64,000 bases of DNA from Strongylocentrotus purpuratus (GCF_000002235.5 NW_022145605.1:35432579-35496578), one strand, 5' to 3'; positions 9,651 through 21,620 are shown, numbered from the stretch's first letter. Notes: generated by a model not told the origin, from the sequence alone. Numbers and translations: made by a program.

Positions 9651-11564
9651 CTCTTTCTTTCTTCAGCCTGCCCTTTTCTCATCCAATCCTGGCTCTCTCC
9701 TTCAACAATTCTTAATGTTGAGAGTGTAAAGATGCAAAACAATGTACATGTATCGCTTCTTTGAAAAAATGGATGTTAGGTGATGAGGATCTCAGCTGTA
9801 ATAGATTTAGAGAGGTAATTACGATGATCAGATGGTGTCGATAATGATGGTGGTGGTGATGATAATGTGAGGATGATGATGATGGTGTTGCTGCTGATGA
9901 TTATGGAATGGTTGATGACATGACGGTTGATAATGAATGGTGATGATATTGAGGAGGAGGGAGGAGGATAATGTAATGGTGATGATAAGGATTAAGCAAC
10001 AGATGGATATGTGAAGATGATGCTAATGATGATCCTGATAACTATGACGATGGTGATATTACTGTAGGCCTACCTTACAGATAACAGAAATATAAGATGG
10101 ACCACAATACATTATACACTGGAGAAGAAAAGATGGGTAATTGAAATAAAAGAGAAAACTAGGAGAGGAGTGTATCTAGCAACTTAGCCAGGAAGTGGGA
10201 GGGGGTATAATCAGCTGTCTACCATTCTGGTGATATTCCCCTTTCATCCTGCCTTGATAAATGTTTAAAAATGCACCCGCAAACAAATTGGGCCTTAAAA
10301 AAAAGATGTTGTATTGCCCTTTGCGACCCACCCCAAAATCTTGAAATCTACGATTGGCTTTTTAAACTGAGGTATATCGATCAGCCCAAAGAGGGAGTTT
10401 AAAAAATAAAAAAATGAAAAGATTTCCTACCGACCGACCCATGTTTTAGCACCTAAAGGGCAATACAATATTATTTTTTTGTAGGCCTTATGACAATAGA
10501 TTTCAATGTTTAATAACACGTTATAAGCTCCATACATGGTGAATAAGAATCCCAAATGTTGCCCATAATATAAAAATGCTATTTCTATAAGCTCATTACC
10601 TTTGTGTGTGTGTGTTTGTGTGTGTGTGCGAGCGTGTGTGCGTGTGTGTGTGTAGTCCCATATCCTGAATTCCCTATTGAAACCAATAGTCCCAATAGCT
10701 TATTTAGTATATTTTTCTTAGGATAACTTATTTAGTATATTTTTCTTAAGTTGAGAATGTTGGCAGACATCCACTGAGTGAGTACTGTGTGTGTGGGGGG
10801 GGGGGGTGGGTGGGTGGGTGGGTGAGTATGTGTGTGAGTGGGTGAGTATGTTTGTGTGATAGAGGGTGAGTATGTCTGTGTGATGGAGGGGGCAGGGAGG
10901 GGGCAGGATTGTTTCAGTAAAATTATCTCCAGATTTGTTTTTTTTTGTAATATATAAGTAAATAACATTTACAATTGACATATTATGTTTAGGTACTTAT
11001 ACGTTTACCTTGTTGCTAAGTTATATTATACTGCAAATAAGTTTGTGTTTAATTATGTTTATGTCAAAGCATCAATATTGAACACGTTTATTTTATTCAA
11101 TTGTATGTCATGGTTTGTATTACACATCTGGAGAAATAAAACAAAATTGTTAAAAAAAAAAAAAAAGTGTTTGTGTGTGCCTGTGTGTTTGTGTGTGCGT
11201 GTGTGTGTGTGTGTGTGTGTGAGGGGGTGGGTGCGAAAAAGAAAACTAGATTATCATTACTATTGTTATTATTATTATTATTATTTTAGACTTATCTATT
11301 ATTATTATTACTAGATCTATAATTGTTGATGTTTGTGTTTTATTATGTTTTATAGAATATCTGCAACATTACTGCCAATGATAATTCTCACGTTGTATAT
11401 GCCATCTATCAAAAGGATAAATATAAAAAGAAAAGTGGGGAAGCGGAGATAATGAAAGTGCGAGATGAAAATAAACAAATAAGTATGGAACGCTCATTTT
11501 GCTAAAAAAGAAGAAGTGAATATTCGCACAGCTCCATAGACGTAGTGCACAGTTGACAAAAACC
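9441..11564. other. Intergenic region between XBP1 and PRKRIP1
   Basis: Microsatellite-rich spacer: CT runs at about 9508-9540 and 9618-9647, imperfect GAT repeats at about 9835-10060, TG repeats at about 10602-10655, G-rich TGGG repeats at 10790-10860, GT repeats at about 11168-11222 and ATT repeats at about 11260-11312. A 27-bp direct duplication lies near 10699-10750. No gene is recognised. The last 200 bp should include the PRKRIP1 promoter, but no clear motif stands out. Confidence 0.7.
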
Positions 11565-11702
11565 ATGGCCAACAATCCGTCAACAGAGAGTGACGTCGCT
11601 AAGAAAAAGCATTTCCGTAAAAAAAATGATGACCCTTTAGTTCTTCCCAAGAGCGCAGCAGGCAGACAGCGTATGCAGATCGAAAAATTGATGAGAAATC
11701 CT
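11565..11702 (+). CDS. PRKRIP1: PRKRIP1 exon 1
   Basis: Encodes residues 1-46, ending E-K-L-M-R-N-P, which matches the human E-R-L-M-K-N-P block. The donor GTAAGT starts at 11703 on a codon boundary. An in-frame TTG upstream (11553) is not the start; ACCATGG at 11565 is far better. Confidence 0.93.
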
Positions 11703-14700
11703 GTAAGTAAACCCAAGTTTAGTTATTTGAATGCGAACATTTGTATTCGTTATTCCTGTACACATTTCGACTGTAGATGTAATGCTGTTTCAATGCGAGA
11801 CCGCATCATAAGGGATTCGCAAAATGAACGTGTGTTACTTACTGTTACTTATGTCAGGGTATGATATCATTTTGATTTTAGCTGAAAAGTCATCTTATTT
11901 ATTATTTTGGGCATATTTCCTTTGAATGTCAGTATTTTATATACTCGGTAGCTAAATTGTGAATGTAAAGATGTAAAAAAAAACAAGTCTTTTAGTTTGT
12001 TAAAGACAGTTAGATTCTAATAATGATGAGTGATGCGGTGATGCCCATGTTTTTAAAATTCAAATATTACTTGTGATTTTCGCCAATTTTCCCTCAGTTT
12101 CCTTTATCTAAACTTATATAGCCCCTCTGAAGTGTTGGGAGCCCCAAATTCTCCTTAAAAAATTGGCAAATTTCACTTATGTTAAAGAGGATTGTCAGTT
12201 AAGATTTCAGAAGAAAGACAAATATCGATAAAAAAAAAATACAACAATTGCACATTCTTTCACCAGTATTCAACTTCAAACACATTTGTCCTTGTAGAAA
12301 TGTGTCCTAAACGACATCCTCTTTCACATTACCGGTTTTGTACTATACAATTTAAGTGAAATAACATAAAAAAATCATTGTAAAACATCCAAATAGGCTA
12401 TAGCGACTTCAGCTAATCTGCCCGTTTTCTTGTGCACGCAATCAAATTGGCAATTAACCCTGTAACCAATAATCGGATCAGGGGCCGATCATCAGCAGAT
12501 CAGTTTAAATTGGATTATAAGTTTTGATCACCAATTAATACTATCAGAAAATAATCAGAAAAAAAGAAGAAAAAAATGCAGAATTTTTTTTTCAAGTTTT
12601 GGGCTATAAAATTACTTTAAAAAAATCCATGGCTAGGAATGTTCGTCAGTTGGAGTTGTTGTAGACCATGCTTGTTGATATTAAGTGTCTTCTCATGACT
12701 TTGAAATTAATAATATGCTAGCCGTCATTTTGGATTATAATGTAAGCATGCATATTTTTCCCATTGTCATTTATAATCCAAGGTGGCGGCTCACATGTTT
12801 TGCCTCTTTTCTTAGACTAATATTATTAATTTCAAAGTCATGAAAAGGCACCTACTACCAAAAAACATGGTCTGCAACAACTCTAAATGACAAAATACCG
12901 GTGATCCCAGTTTTACATGTTTTGGGGTATTTGATAGCCCAAAACTTTAAAAATGTTGGCATTTTGTTTTCCTTCTGATCATTACAAAAAAAAAACAACA
13001 GTTAAAGGCATGAAATTAGTTTTAAACATGAACTACAACAACGTCAAATGAGAGAATTATCCAAGATATGAGTAAATTTTAGGAATTAGAGTGCTCAAAA
13101 TTTCAAGTATAACGGTAAACAAAAATGAAAAAAATGTTGAACCGACAATTTGCCGATACCAATCAAAAGTTTGAGGGTGTTGCTCCGATCTGATTAATGC
13201 CCCAACTTGCAGGGTTATTGGCAATCACACACAAAATCTACCCTCACTAACACCTACATGTACAATGTACATGTACTTCAGTCTCTGTATAGAAGCAGTC
13301 AGTGGTGGAACAATCATCAATGTCAGAGACTGAATCTTTCAGTCTAGTGTTTTCTCTGCATTAGTTTGTTCAATTATTCATTTCTTTTGACGCCAGCACT
13401 TTTCTGATGAGATTTTGATTCTAAACTATATGGCACTATATGGCATTATATTCCATTATATTCCACATACTAAGAATCTTGCACTACGATTGGTCAAAAG
13501 TAAATCACGTGATGAAAGACAGATCGCCCATTATTGATGGGAGAAGCAAAAGGTTCGTTACACTTTGTAGATAGTACTACTATCTACACAGTGCAACGTA
13601 CTTTCACTGAAGATAGAGGTACTATCTACAAAGGGCAATGCACATACGCTATCTATCCTCAGCTTCGCTTCGGAAAGATAGCTACATCCAGATCGCCTTG
13701 GAAGTGATAGTTTGTCCCATCACCTTCACCAACGGTAGTTATTTGCTTACTATTTCTGACCTTCATCTGCAGGATAAGCCAGTGTACATCCCAGACGAGA
13801 AGAAGGAATGGACTCCGAGAGCTCCTGCCGAGTTTGTCAGAGATGTCATGGGTAAGTTGACTGATGAACGATTGGCATGATGATGTAACAGAAGTCATTT
13901 GCTTTTGGAGGTGTTTTTTTTAGGGATGGAGCTTAGCAGGTAGAACAAAAGTAATAGAAAAAATGATATAACATATATATGACATAAATGTGATACGCTT
14001 TTTAAAATATAATGTCACCTTAATGTCACAATGTGCCCACAGTACCAGTGTGTTTTGAATGACATGCACAGAGGAAATGACACTTCCTAAGATTGGCAGG
14101 CATGAAGCATATATTAATAATGCACTTCATATAAATTTTTGCAATTAAAAATTGATGTTTGATCAGCTGTTAAAAGACTAAACAGATCTGATGAAGTTTG
14201 TAAATTTTGTATTTATGTTATAGGGCCTCCACGGAAAACAGTATTTAACTACTGATGGAGCCACCCTACTAAAAAAAGACTAATCAATAAATAAATATTG
14301 GTAGACCATCTCCCTATGAATCGTCAATCATGTTACCAGTAAAACGTTTGGACATTCTATCATGAATGGTCATCCATCATTGTTGAGGAATTAATGTTGT
14401 GAACAATATTGTTTTTAAACAGCAAGGAATGACCTACATGTGAGGTGTATTCTGGTATGAAATTAATTGTATTCATTATATTGGATGTTTCTAAGAGAAA
14501 GAGAAAGATTAGAATATTTTCCTTTATTTACTGTATAGGAAGTTATTTGTCATGATATGGGTATAGTTGCTAACTTAATGATTGAGAAGAAAAAAAACTT
14601 CTCAGTGAATCAAAGGGATAAGAAAAGAAAACCACTAAAAGGTTATGGAATTCAATTTCAACAGATTTTGTTAAAATATACTATTTAAAGTACATACTGT

Positions 14701-17700
14701 TTTCAAACTTAGAAAACAAAGCGATTTTGTTATATTTCATATCTTTTTTGTTTTTATTTATATTAAACTTAGGATCTAGTGCCGGTGCTGGGAGTGGAGA
14801 GTTCCATGTCTACCGTGGATACCGTCGCCGAGAGAACGCCAGGCAAGCTTACATCCAGGTTAAAGGAGAAAAGGTAGGGTTGCTCTTTATATAATTGTGT
14901 CAGAGTATAACCATGCTGTAATTTTTAATATATCTTAGATGAAAACATGAAAAGTATAGAAAGTGATAGGTGAAATTCTGAATTGATGTTTCCAGGTACC
15001 AGATACTGTACATGTACAGTATATATAGAGGATTGATATTTGGGCTGACAACACTTTGAATATAATTATTGTTAACCAACATTAACCATTAAATGGTTGA
15101 GTATGCCCATTGTAATCAATATTTACTGAAATTAAAGCCTTCATGACATTGAGCTTTCTACCTGCAAATCCATGAATTGCAAATTGGGGATGAACATAAT
15201 GAGTAACACACTATATTATATCCTTTAAAAAGGGGGGGGGGGCATACTGGTAGAATGAACTTTAGTGTGTGTGTGTGTGTTTTTAAATCATAAAAAGTAC
15301 TTTTGTGCATGAAAATTTAATATCTTATCACAAATGTTCAAGGAACTTCATATCATTACTGTTAAAATGTAGGATGAATTGGATCGTACCTACCACGAGA
15401 AGCTTGAAGAAAACCAGAAATTAGCTGATAAGAAGACGGCCAAGAAACGTGCCAAGAGGTAAGGGTCTAAGCCTTTTCTAAAAAATTAGGGTGACATCTA
15501 CTTTAAGAAAAGAAAATGAACTTGTATGAAATTTTTTATTTGAAAGGCTGCACAATCAAAGAGAGAAGTGCATTTGAAAAAACGTTTCATCGCTCAGGAC
15601 AACAAACTGGCAATATTTTGCATGATCCTATTATGTATGTGTATCTTTTCTTTGAATTTAACTCTGCAGTAGTAGTCTAAATCAAATAGTTTTGATGATC
15701 TGCCTTTTGTTGCCGTAGTCATGGACAGAGCAAAATTAAACTAGATTGAGGTGAAGGAAATTGTATTGAATGTATGTCCCATACTTCTAATATTACACCT
15801 TTTTCAGATATTCCATAACAAGATACAATCATGATACGTTTGCAACTTATGGTAGCAGTTGCTGTGAAATTTCTTTTCTTTCCACATACTTTGATATTTT
15901 ATTAAAAAGTTCTTTTACATTTCAGAATCAGGCACATGTTAAGTGAGTAGAGCATGTATCGGACTTCTGACAAATATCAATTTTTAGCTTATTTTAAGAA
16001 GCAACTGGCTGCATTGTTATTTCAGAGGTGTATACTAGTACATGTGATCACTTACTACAGTCAAACCTGCTTTAGTGACCACCTCGTCCTCAAAGACCAC
16101 ATTTTTTGTTCCCTTGAAAATCGTTCCTCATTGAAACATGTACTATAAAAGAAACCTGTCTACAAAGACCACTTTTTGTGTTTCCCATGGGCGGTTGCTA
16201 TAGACAGGTTTGACTGTCATTATATCTCCTTTGACCTTTTTTCATGTCATACAATCCCTCTGTACTACCCCCTCACACTTCTCTCATTTTCACTCTTCTC
16301 TCTTTCTCACTCTTCTCTCTTTCTCACTCTTCTCTCTTTCTCACTCTTCTCTCTTTCTCACTCTTCTCTCTTTCTCACTCTTCTCTCTTTCTCACTCTTC
16401 TCTCTTTCTCACTCTTCTCTCTTTCTCACTCTTCTCTCTTTCTCACTCTTCTCTCTTTCTCACTCTTCTCTCTTTCTCTCTTTCTCACTCTTCTCTCTTT
16501 CTCACTCTTCTCTCATTCTCAATCTTCTCTCTTTCTCACTCTTCTCTCTTTCTCACTCTTCTCTCTTTCTCACTCTTCTCTCTTTCTCACTCTTCTCTCT
16601 TTCTCACTCTTCTCTCTTTCTCACTCTTCTCTCTTTCTCACTCTTCTCTCTTTCTCTCTTTCTCACTCTTCTCTCTTTCTCACTCTTCTCTCATTCTCAA
16701 TCTTCTCTCTTTCTCACTCTTCTCTCTTTCTCAATCTTCTCTCTTTTTTCACTCTCTCTTCCTTACTTTTCTATTCATGTATCTTTCTGTTGTGCCATCT
16801 GCAGGTTAAAACAAAAGCAGAACATGCTAGCAAAGAAGAAAAAGAAAGAAAAAGCGGCAGAGAAGGGTAAGAAAGTAATGGTGTAATGTATTTCTTTCTT
16901 TAATTTATTTATATACAATGTATTTCAATTGATAAAATAGGAACAATCATTTCCTTAAGTGATTTCTGATAAGCCTTGTTCACATATAATACAGTGAAAT
17001 GAAACAAAAAAATGATGCAGAAAATTGTGCAGGGTTAGGGTTAATACTATTGGCTCTTTGCAAACCCAAATATATGGCTATTACATTTTGAAAAGCATAA
17101 TCCTCTTTGTTACCCTTGTGTTTGCCCCGGTACTTACAACAAATTTTTAGACCATTTCAGATGATTGATCAGATGATTCAATCTGGGGAAATGTTAGGAA
17201 GGGGGATAATGTTGGGATTAAGATTATTATAGAAGTAGATCCAATGTCTATGATTGATTGTTTGCTAAATTCGTCGCCTGGCTGGCAGAAGGGCGTTAGC
17301 TCAAATTTCAGGTCAATTATGAAGTGCTAAGCAGAAGGGCATTAGCACTAAATCGCCTCAAACTTTTATAAAACTCAATTATTTCCAAGAAAAAAATTGT
17401 GGCCGTGTTCTACTACAACATTTCTATTAGTCTTTTATGTTTTAAATCAATTTTCAGGGCGGAAAGCAGTTTAAATAAAACAAATCTCTGAATGCTAATA
17501 ATTGAAAAGTAGTTTTCGAGTCGCTCGCGCGCTAACGCCCTTCTGCCACCGGGCCGACGAATTACAGATTGATAGATGGCTGTCGTGCCCAAAGCACCAG
17601 AATGTGTTCCCAGATTATACTTTCACTTTCAATGCTTATTCATCCAAAATTCAATTCTCCTTTGAATTCTCTTTCAGCCAAGAGAAAGGGAGAAGGATGT

Positions 17701-17793
17701 GAGGAGGGGAGCGAAGAAGAGAGCAATGAGAGCAGCAGTGATAGTGACAAGGAAGATGCACAGGATAACTGCTTTGTGATAGGGGGAAAATGA
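11565..17793 (+). CDS. PRKRIP1: PRKRIP1, PKR-interacting / spliceosomal protein (whole gene)
   Basis: PRKRIP1 is a small, highly basic nuclear protein. In human it binds and inhibits the dsRNA kinase PKR and is a component of the catalytic step II (C*) spliceosome. Six exons (11565-11702, 13773-13851, 14773-14873, 15373-15458, 16805-16866, 17678-17793) join in frame to 193 aa (human 184). Recognisable blocks are L-V-L-P-K-S-A-A and E-K-L-M-R-N-P in exon 1, E-F-V-R-D-V-M-G with [15 protein letters not shown] across exons 2-3, a Lys/Arg-rich helix in exons 4-5, and an acidic Ser/Glu tail ending F-V-I-G-G-K. The ATG at 11565 (ACCATGG) is a strong Kozak start. The 36-bp duplication downstream lies outside the coding sequence. 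Confidence 0.96.
12440..13232. mobile_element. Nested foldback element in PRKRIP1 intron 1
   Basis: Several matching arm pairs are nested around a centre near 12765. GGATTATAA pairs with TTATAATCC, CATGACTTTGAAATTAATAAT with the complement near 12818-12842, AGTTTTGGGCTAT (about 12596) with ATAGCCCAAAACTT (about 12934), and at the outer edge CAATTAACCCTG (12451) with CAGGGTTATTG (13210). A diverged copy of the right end occurs at about 61185-61270. No coding capacity is seen. Confidence 0.65.
13545..13690. repeat. Cluster of short hairpins before PRKRIP1 exon 2
   Basis: GTAGATAGT repeats in both orientations: TTTGTAGATAGTA, TACTATCTACA, again TACTATCTACAAAG, then GCTATCTATCC facing GATAGC. 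The block reads as interleaved inverted repeats, perhaps the remains of a small foldback element. Confidence 0.5.
13773..13851 (+). CDS. PRKRIP1: PRKRIP1 exon 2
   Basis: Encodes 26 residues with [14 protein letters not shown] plus one base of the next Gly codon. The acceptor is CAG at 13770-13772 and the donor GTAAGT begins at 13852. The block matches human E-W-A-P-R-P-P-P-E-F-V-R-D-V-M. Confidence 0.95.
13852..14772 (+). other. PRKRIP1: PRKRIP1 intron 2
   Basis: Intron of 921 bp. At about 14215-14302 it holds a hairpin (GCCTCCACGG ... TGGAGCC) followed by AATAAATAAATA, which resembles the 3' tail of a CR1-like LINE. A similar tail occurs at about 47905-47992. Confidence 0.85.
14773..14873 (+). 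CDS. PRKRIP1: PRKRIP1 exon 3
   Basis: Completes the split Gly codon, then encodes [14 protein letters not shown] and an Arg-rich segment. The Gly/Ser block is essentially identical to the human protein. The donor GTAGGG starts at 14874. Confidence 0.95.
14874..15372 (+). other. PRKRIP1: PRKRIP1 intron 3
   Basis: Intron of 499 bp, A/T-rich, with a short poly-G run near 15232-15241 and a (GT)n run near 15267. Nothing else is seen. Confidence 0.88.
15373..15458 (+). CDS. PRKRIP1: PRKRIP1 exon 4
   Basis: Encodes [16 protein letters not shown] and a [10 protein letters not shown] run, part of the long charged helix. The donor GTAAGG starts at 15459 and splits an Arg codon 2+1. Confidence 0.93.
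15459..16804 (+). other. PRKRIP1: PRKRIP1 intron 4
   Basis: Intron of 1,346 bp. Its last third is a pyrimidine-rich 17-bp minisatellite (about 16281-16757) that runs almost up to the acceptor TCTGCAG at 16798-16804. Confidence 0.9.
16281..16757 (+). repeat. 17-bp pyrimidine minisatellite
   Basis: About 28 units of CACTCTTCTCTCTTTCT in tandem, nearly all C and T on the coding strand. A longer block containing a short unit and an ATTCTCAAT variant appears twice, near 16462-16530 and 16645-16715, so part of the array grew by duplicating a multi-unit segment. Because 17 is not a multiple of 3 and the unit has no stop, all three frames stay open and give spurious Ser/Leu/Phe-rich proteins. Confidence 0.92.
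16805..16866 (+). CDS. PRKRIP1: PRKRIP1 exon 5
   Basis: Short 62-bp exon encoding [20 protein letters not shown], equivalent to the human Lys-rich L-K-E-K-K-L-L-A-K-K segment. The donor GTAAG starts at 16867; the last base begins a split Ala codon. Confidence 0.92.
16867..17677 (+). other. PRKRIP1: PRKRIP1 intron 5
   Basis: Intron of 811 bp ending CTTTCAG. GAAGGGCGTTAGC near 17289 has a partial inverted counterpart, GCTAACGCCCTTC, near 17531, which suggests a small foldback of about 260 bp. Confidence 0.8.
17678..17793 (+). CDS. PRKRIP1: PRKRIP1 exon 6 (C-terminus)
   Basis: Encodes a Lys/Gly start and then an acidic Glu/Ser-rich tail ([12 protein letters not shown]), ending C-F-V-I-G-G-K with TGA at 17791-17793. 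The human protein likewise ends with an acidic tract and a short hydrophobic-basic tip (S-F-T-M-G-R). Confidence 0.93.
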
Positions 17794-17916
17794 GAAGAAA
17801 GTGATCCTGTCACCATATGCTGTCTGTAAGATAGACTGATGAGCAAAAGATCCTTATTGAGATACAACCGACAATCTAAAGCGTGTGTGGATACCATTAT
17901 GGGGAAGTCAGAACTA

Positions 17917-17990
17917 GATGCAGAGATGCAGACACTTAAAGGCTGTGTTATGGATGCAGAGATGCAGACACTTAAAGGCTGTGTTATGGA
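17917..17990 (+). repeat. 36-bp tandem duplication in PRKRIP1 3' UTR
   Basis: Two essentially identical 36-bp units starting GATGCAGAGATGC at 17917 and 17953, just after the PRKRIP1 stop. The duplication is probably recent. Confidence 0.85.
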
Positions 17991-18857
17991 TGGAGAAGCT
18001 ATAGGTTCACTTTGGGATTGGACCAACAGTGCCGTGAATGCGTGGATAGTGGAAAGTGAAGATACCAAAATGCTGTCTGATGGACTTAGAAGCTGTAGGG
18101 TGACTCCAGGCAATGTGTCCCTTATCACATTTGTTTTTATTATCAATTTTTTTCATTCAAAATCAAAATATATTTGATTTAAACCAATGAATAATGGCAG
18201 TCACACGAAAAGGAACCAATTGCCATTGGTCATTTAAAAAAAAACACTGATTTCTTTTGATAAAATAAATGGGGAAAATAAAATGTCATTCAGGACAAAT
18301 TGAAGATCATTTTGAGATTCTACCAACGATCTCATGCTTGTTTGAACAAGTAATGTACACAATCTTGCTTGCATGTAAAGCTACCTCATTGAGTTATGGA
18401 AGTAACCGAATGACCCAGTTAACCGTTTCCACATGGAGCTGACACCGTCATGCTTCAGTCAGTATGGTGTTGATTAAAAATTACGGTATAGCCTGTTTGT
18501 TTGTAATGAGAAAGGAGAGGAGTGGGCTTAAAAAACTAAACAATGGGCCCACATGTAAAGGATACTGCAGTGACAGTCAAAGGGTGGGTAGGTGATATCT
18601 TCTCCTCAGAGCCAGAAGGGCTGAAGTGATCTCTGTGGGAATTCTTATGGGCTTTTCTGGCACCTGACATACATGTATAGTGTTGGCATGCATAGAATAC
18701 ATCCATGTCTGTTGATATGTGATATTGTTGGGTGACAGCCAGATGGGTATTAACTCTCAGAACCTATATCGGGTATTGTTAACCATATCAGACATCTGAG
18801 CAGGGCAATTTTTAAATGTTATTGCCCTCAAGGTTTGATGGATAAGCCAACAATATT

Positions 18858-19145
18858 ACAATATTTTAGCCCGCTCAGAAAAGTCAAAGGGATTTTGTGT
18901 GTTATTTGCCGGTCAATATGGTTATACAGTAAACCAATGAACAAATATTTTAGCCCGCTCAGAAAAGTCAATGGGATTTTGTGTGTAATTTGCCGGTCAA
19001 TATGGTTATACAGTAAACCAATGAACAAATATTTTAGCCCGCTCAGAAAAGTCAATGGGATTTTGTGTGTAATTTGCCGGTCAATATGGTTATACAGTAA
19101 ACCAATGAACAAATATTTTAGCCCGCTCTGAAAAGTCAATGGCAA
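18858..19145. repeat. 84-bp tandem repeat array (about 3.4 copies)
   Basis: The marker ATATTTTAGCCCGCTC recurs at 18861, 18945, 19029 and 19113, giving an exact 84-bp period. The units differ by a few bases. Since 84 is a multiple of 3, repeated peptides appear on both strands, but nothing supports translation. Immediately after it, GTAATTTACATCGCGCATC repeats with a 28-bp period (19188-19255). Confidence 0.93.
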
Positions 19146-19483
19146 AATGCGTGTTAAACTAGTGAGCAATAATATAGAGCCAGTTGTAATTTACGTCGCG
19201 CATCAGCTACTGTAATTTACATCGCGCATCAGCTACTGTAATTTACATCGCGTATAAGAAAATGCGCACTTTGCGCGAACTCTATTGTGACGTAACAATC
19301 ACACCCTAGGCAAACTGTTTGCAGTGTATCGAAAATTTGTCAAACACTGGATGCACAGTGCAGGTTTGACAATGTTTTTGCAACTTCTAATGCTAGGAAA
19401 CCCTGTGTAGCCTACATAATTTAAGAGTATAAGATAGTCAGAGTTTCTTGTTTGCTCTAGATGTCTGATGTGGTTAATAATAG

Positions 19484-19592
19484 TAATATTGACTGCCTAA
19501 TTCAGGGCAATACGACTTGTCATATATCACCCTCACCTTCGGTTCGAGCGATATATGTTGTATTGCCCAGAAGGCAGTCAATATTATTTAAA
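19484..19592. mobile_element. Foldback element with ATTGACTGCC ends
   Basis: AATATTGACTGCC at the left is matched by GGCAGTCAATATT at the right. Inside, GGGCAATAC pairs with GTATTGCCC and ATATATC with GATATAT. The total is about 105 bp. The ends resemble those of the foldback at 57158-57314. Confidence 0.75.
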
Positions 19593-21427
19593 TGTCCTTC
19601 ATGCTCTCGATCAGCAGAAGTAGTCGATATGAACGAACATTTTCATGTATGTGGATATGCAATATAGTCAGCTTAGAGCCAGAAGGTCGGTAGTGATCCC
19701 TGCGTAAATTCACATGAGTTATCAACCCACAGGCTCTCACCAGAATGAGCTGATGATATCTTACTTGCTGGCTGGCCTACATTGTAAACTAAACCTTTTT
19801 AAACTGGCAGAAGCCATTAAATAGTAAACTATTCATTACTCATCAAACTCACACTCCCTGATATTATTTTGCTTGTGTTGTAACAAAATCAGCTGACTGC
19901 TGTGTAATGCATTGTGGTACAACTACATGAACTCTTTCATCCAAGGGCAGCCAAAATGTGGAGTCACACAGGCAAGCAATATTTGGTTCCAAGTGCAAGC
20001 AACAAATTTCAATCTTTGTATATTTTTTGAAGGACAAATATCAAGTACCGGTAAGAGATCTTGATGTCCAAGTGGGAAAAGCTGTTATTATTTTTAATGC
20101 ACAATGCCAAATGATATATAAGCAGATGGAATCAGTTTTATCCATTCTTGTTAGTCCTTTTTGGCAGGAAGTTTATGCTCATCAGTATTCAGTTGCAATT
20201 ATGAACCACTTTTAATATCTCTTGAGGGGAACGATGTATTGCAACAAATTGTTTTTTTCTTTAATGATAACATAAACAGCAAAGAGTGCATACCAAAAGA
20301 CTGGTATTTGTCTTTGTCCCTCAGATAGTTGTGTGATTGTTGGCTCTTTGTTCATTCTGTTTGCTTGTAATTTTTTTTTAAAGCATATAATACTCATAAC
20401 TTATTGAAGATTAACTGATTTAACAATTTTTAGTTTTTATTGATTTTAAAGGATATGTATCTAGTAAATCTTATTTGTTTATTTCTCTCATTTTCTCAAA
20501 GAAGAAACAGTATTGTTATTTCTTATTTTTAAATGAATTAATTCATAAAAAGGGTCAGGGGTGAAGTCCTCAGTTTGCAACTGCAAACAAATGATTTTGT
20601 ACATATTTTTATTTTTTATTCAGAAGTATGTGTGACTTTGGGAGGAAATTATGTTTCAATTTATATTATTTGTATGATGGATATATCAGAAACAAAAACT
20701 CATGGTCAAAATGTTTCCACACTCTCCCCCATTGTCAAAAATGGCTATTGTTGTAGTTGATAAGTCTGGTTTGCATTCCATAGCATTCTTTCCTTGAAAG
20801 ATCAAGAAAAGAAACGATCATTTTGTTTTATCCAAAGGTACTTTACTTCAGTAACAAAATTACACACAGATCTGTTGACAGTTTGTGTATTCTGTATACA
20901 TTGTATTTTTAAATAAATGATTTTATGCAGGAAAATGTTCAGTTTCTTTTGATTTTTCCAGCTGCTGAGTTGTTCGCATTCATTACCTATTAGGCTACTG
21001 TTGTATGAGTTAAGTCTAGAAGTTCAAACTTAAGATCGGGATACCGGTACATGTAAAATAACCAGAACTGATTACAAGATAGAAATAATGGGCAAAATAA
21101 ATGTAAACAAAATAAATTAATATTTACGTTATTGCAGCCACATACAGTACCTATTATTTTTCGCTTTCAGAGTTTAGTTGCTTAATAATTTCTGATCAAG
21201 CATTATATGAAGAAAAACAATATTTTTATTGTATTCCGAATAACCTTTCCCGTTGGCTGATTAGTACGACAGATTTGTGGCAGACTATTGGTCTAAACTC
21301 TGCCAAATTAAGTTGCTACACATAATGGTGATTTGAGAGAGAAAGAGGGGCTGGGGAGATCTCCTTCATGTATAATGGAAACAAAAGGAGAAAGATAGAG
21401 AAAAGGGATGAGAATCTGACTCCTTTA

Positions 21428-21620
21428 AAGGCCCACTGCACTACTTGTAGCTACTTCTGCCCTCTATATAACAAACAGTGCCTAATCGGTGACCATTGGT
21501 CCCCCATGATCCTCTTTTTCTTATGTTAACTGAGAGCTGAGTTGATGAGATAACCACCTGTCAAGTGACCTTGCAGGGCAGTCTAATCCCTCCTGTAAAC
21601 TAGTACAGATAAGCTTTAAT
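21428..21620 (+). repeat. Dispersed repeat, copy 1
   Basis: Contains CGGTGACCATTGGTCCCCCA, then a GATGAGATAACCACCTGTC block and TCTAATCCCTCCTGTA. A clearly related copy in the same orientation lies at 63206-63397. The class is unknown; no coding capacity is seen. Confidence 0.8.

Larger units (their letters stand above)
11703..13772 (+). other. PRKRIP1: PRKRIP1 intron 1
   Basis: Intron of 2,070 bp, donor GTAAGT and acceptor CTGCAG. It contains a foldback element at about 12440-13232 and a cluster of hairpins at about 13545-13690 shortly before exon 2. Confidence 0.9.

Noticed and set aside
16176-16886. Three overlapping open frames of about 200-236 codons rich in Ser, Leu and Phe
   Set aside because: They come from the stop-free 17-bp CT minisatellite in PRKRIP1 intron 4. 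No start context or homology supports them.
18828-19169. Repeat proteins of about 100 codons on both strands
   Set aside because: They are produced by the 84-bp tandem array, whose length is a multiple of 3. There is no other evidence of coding.
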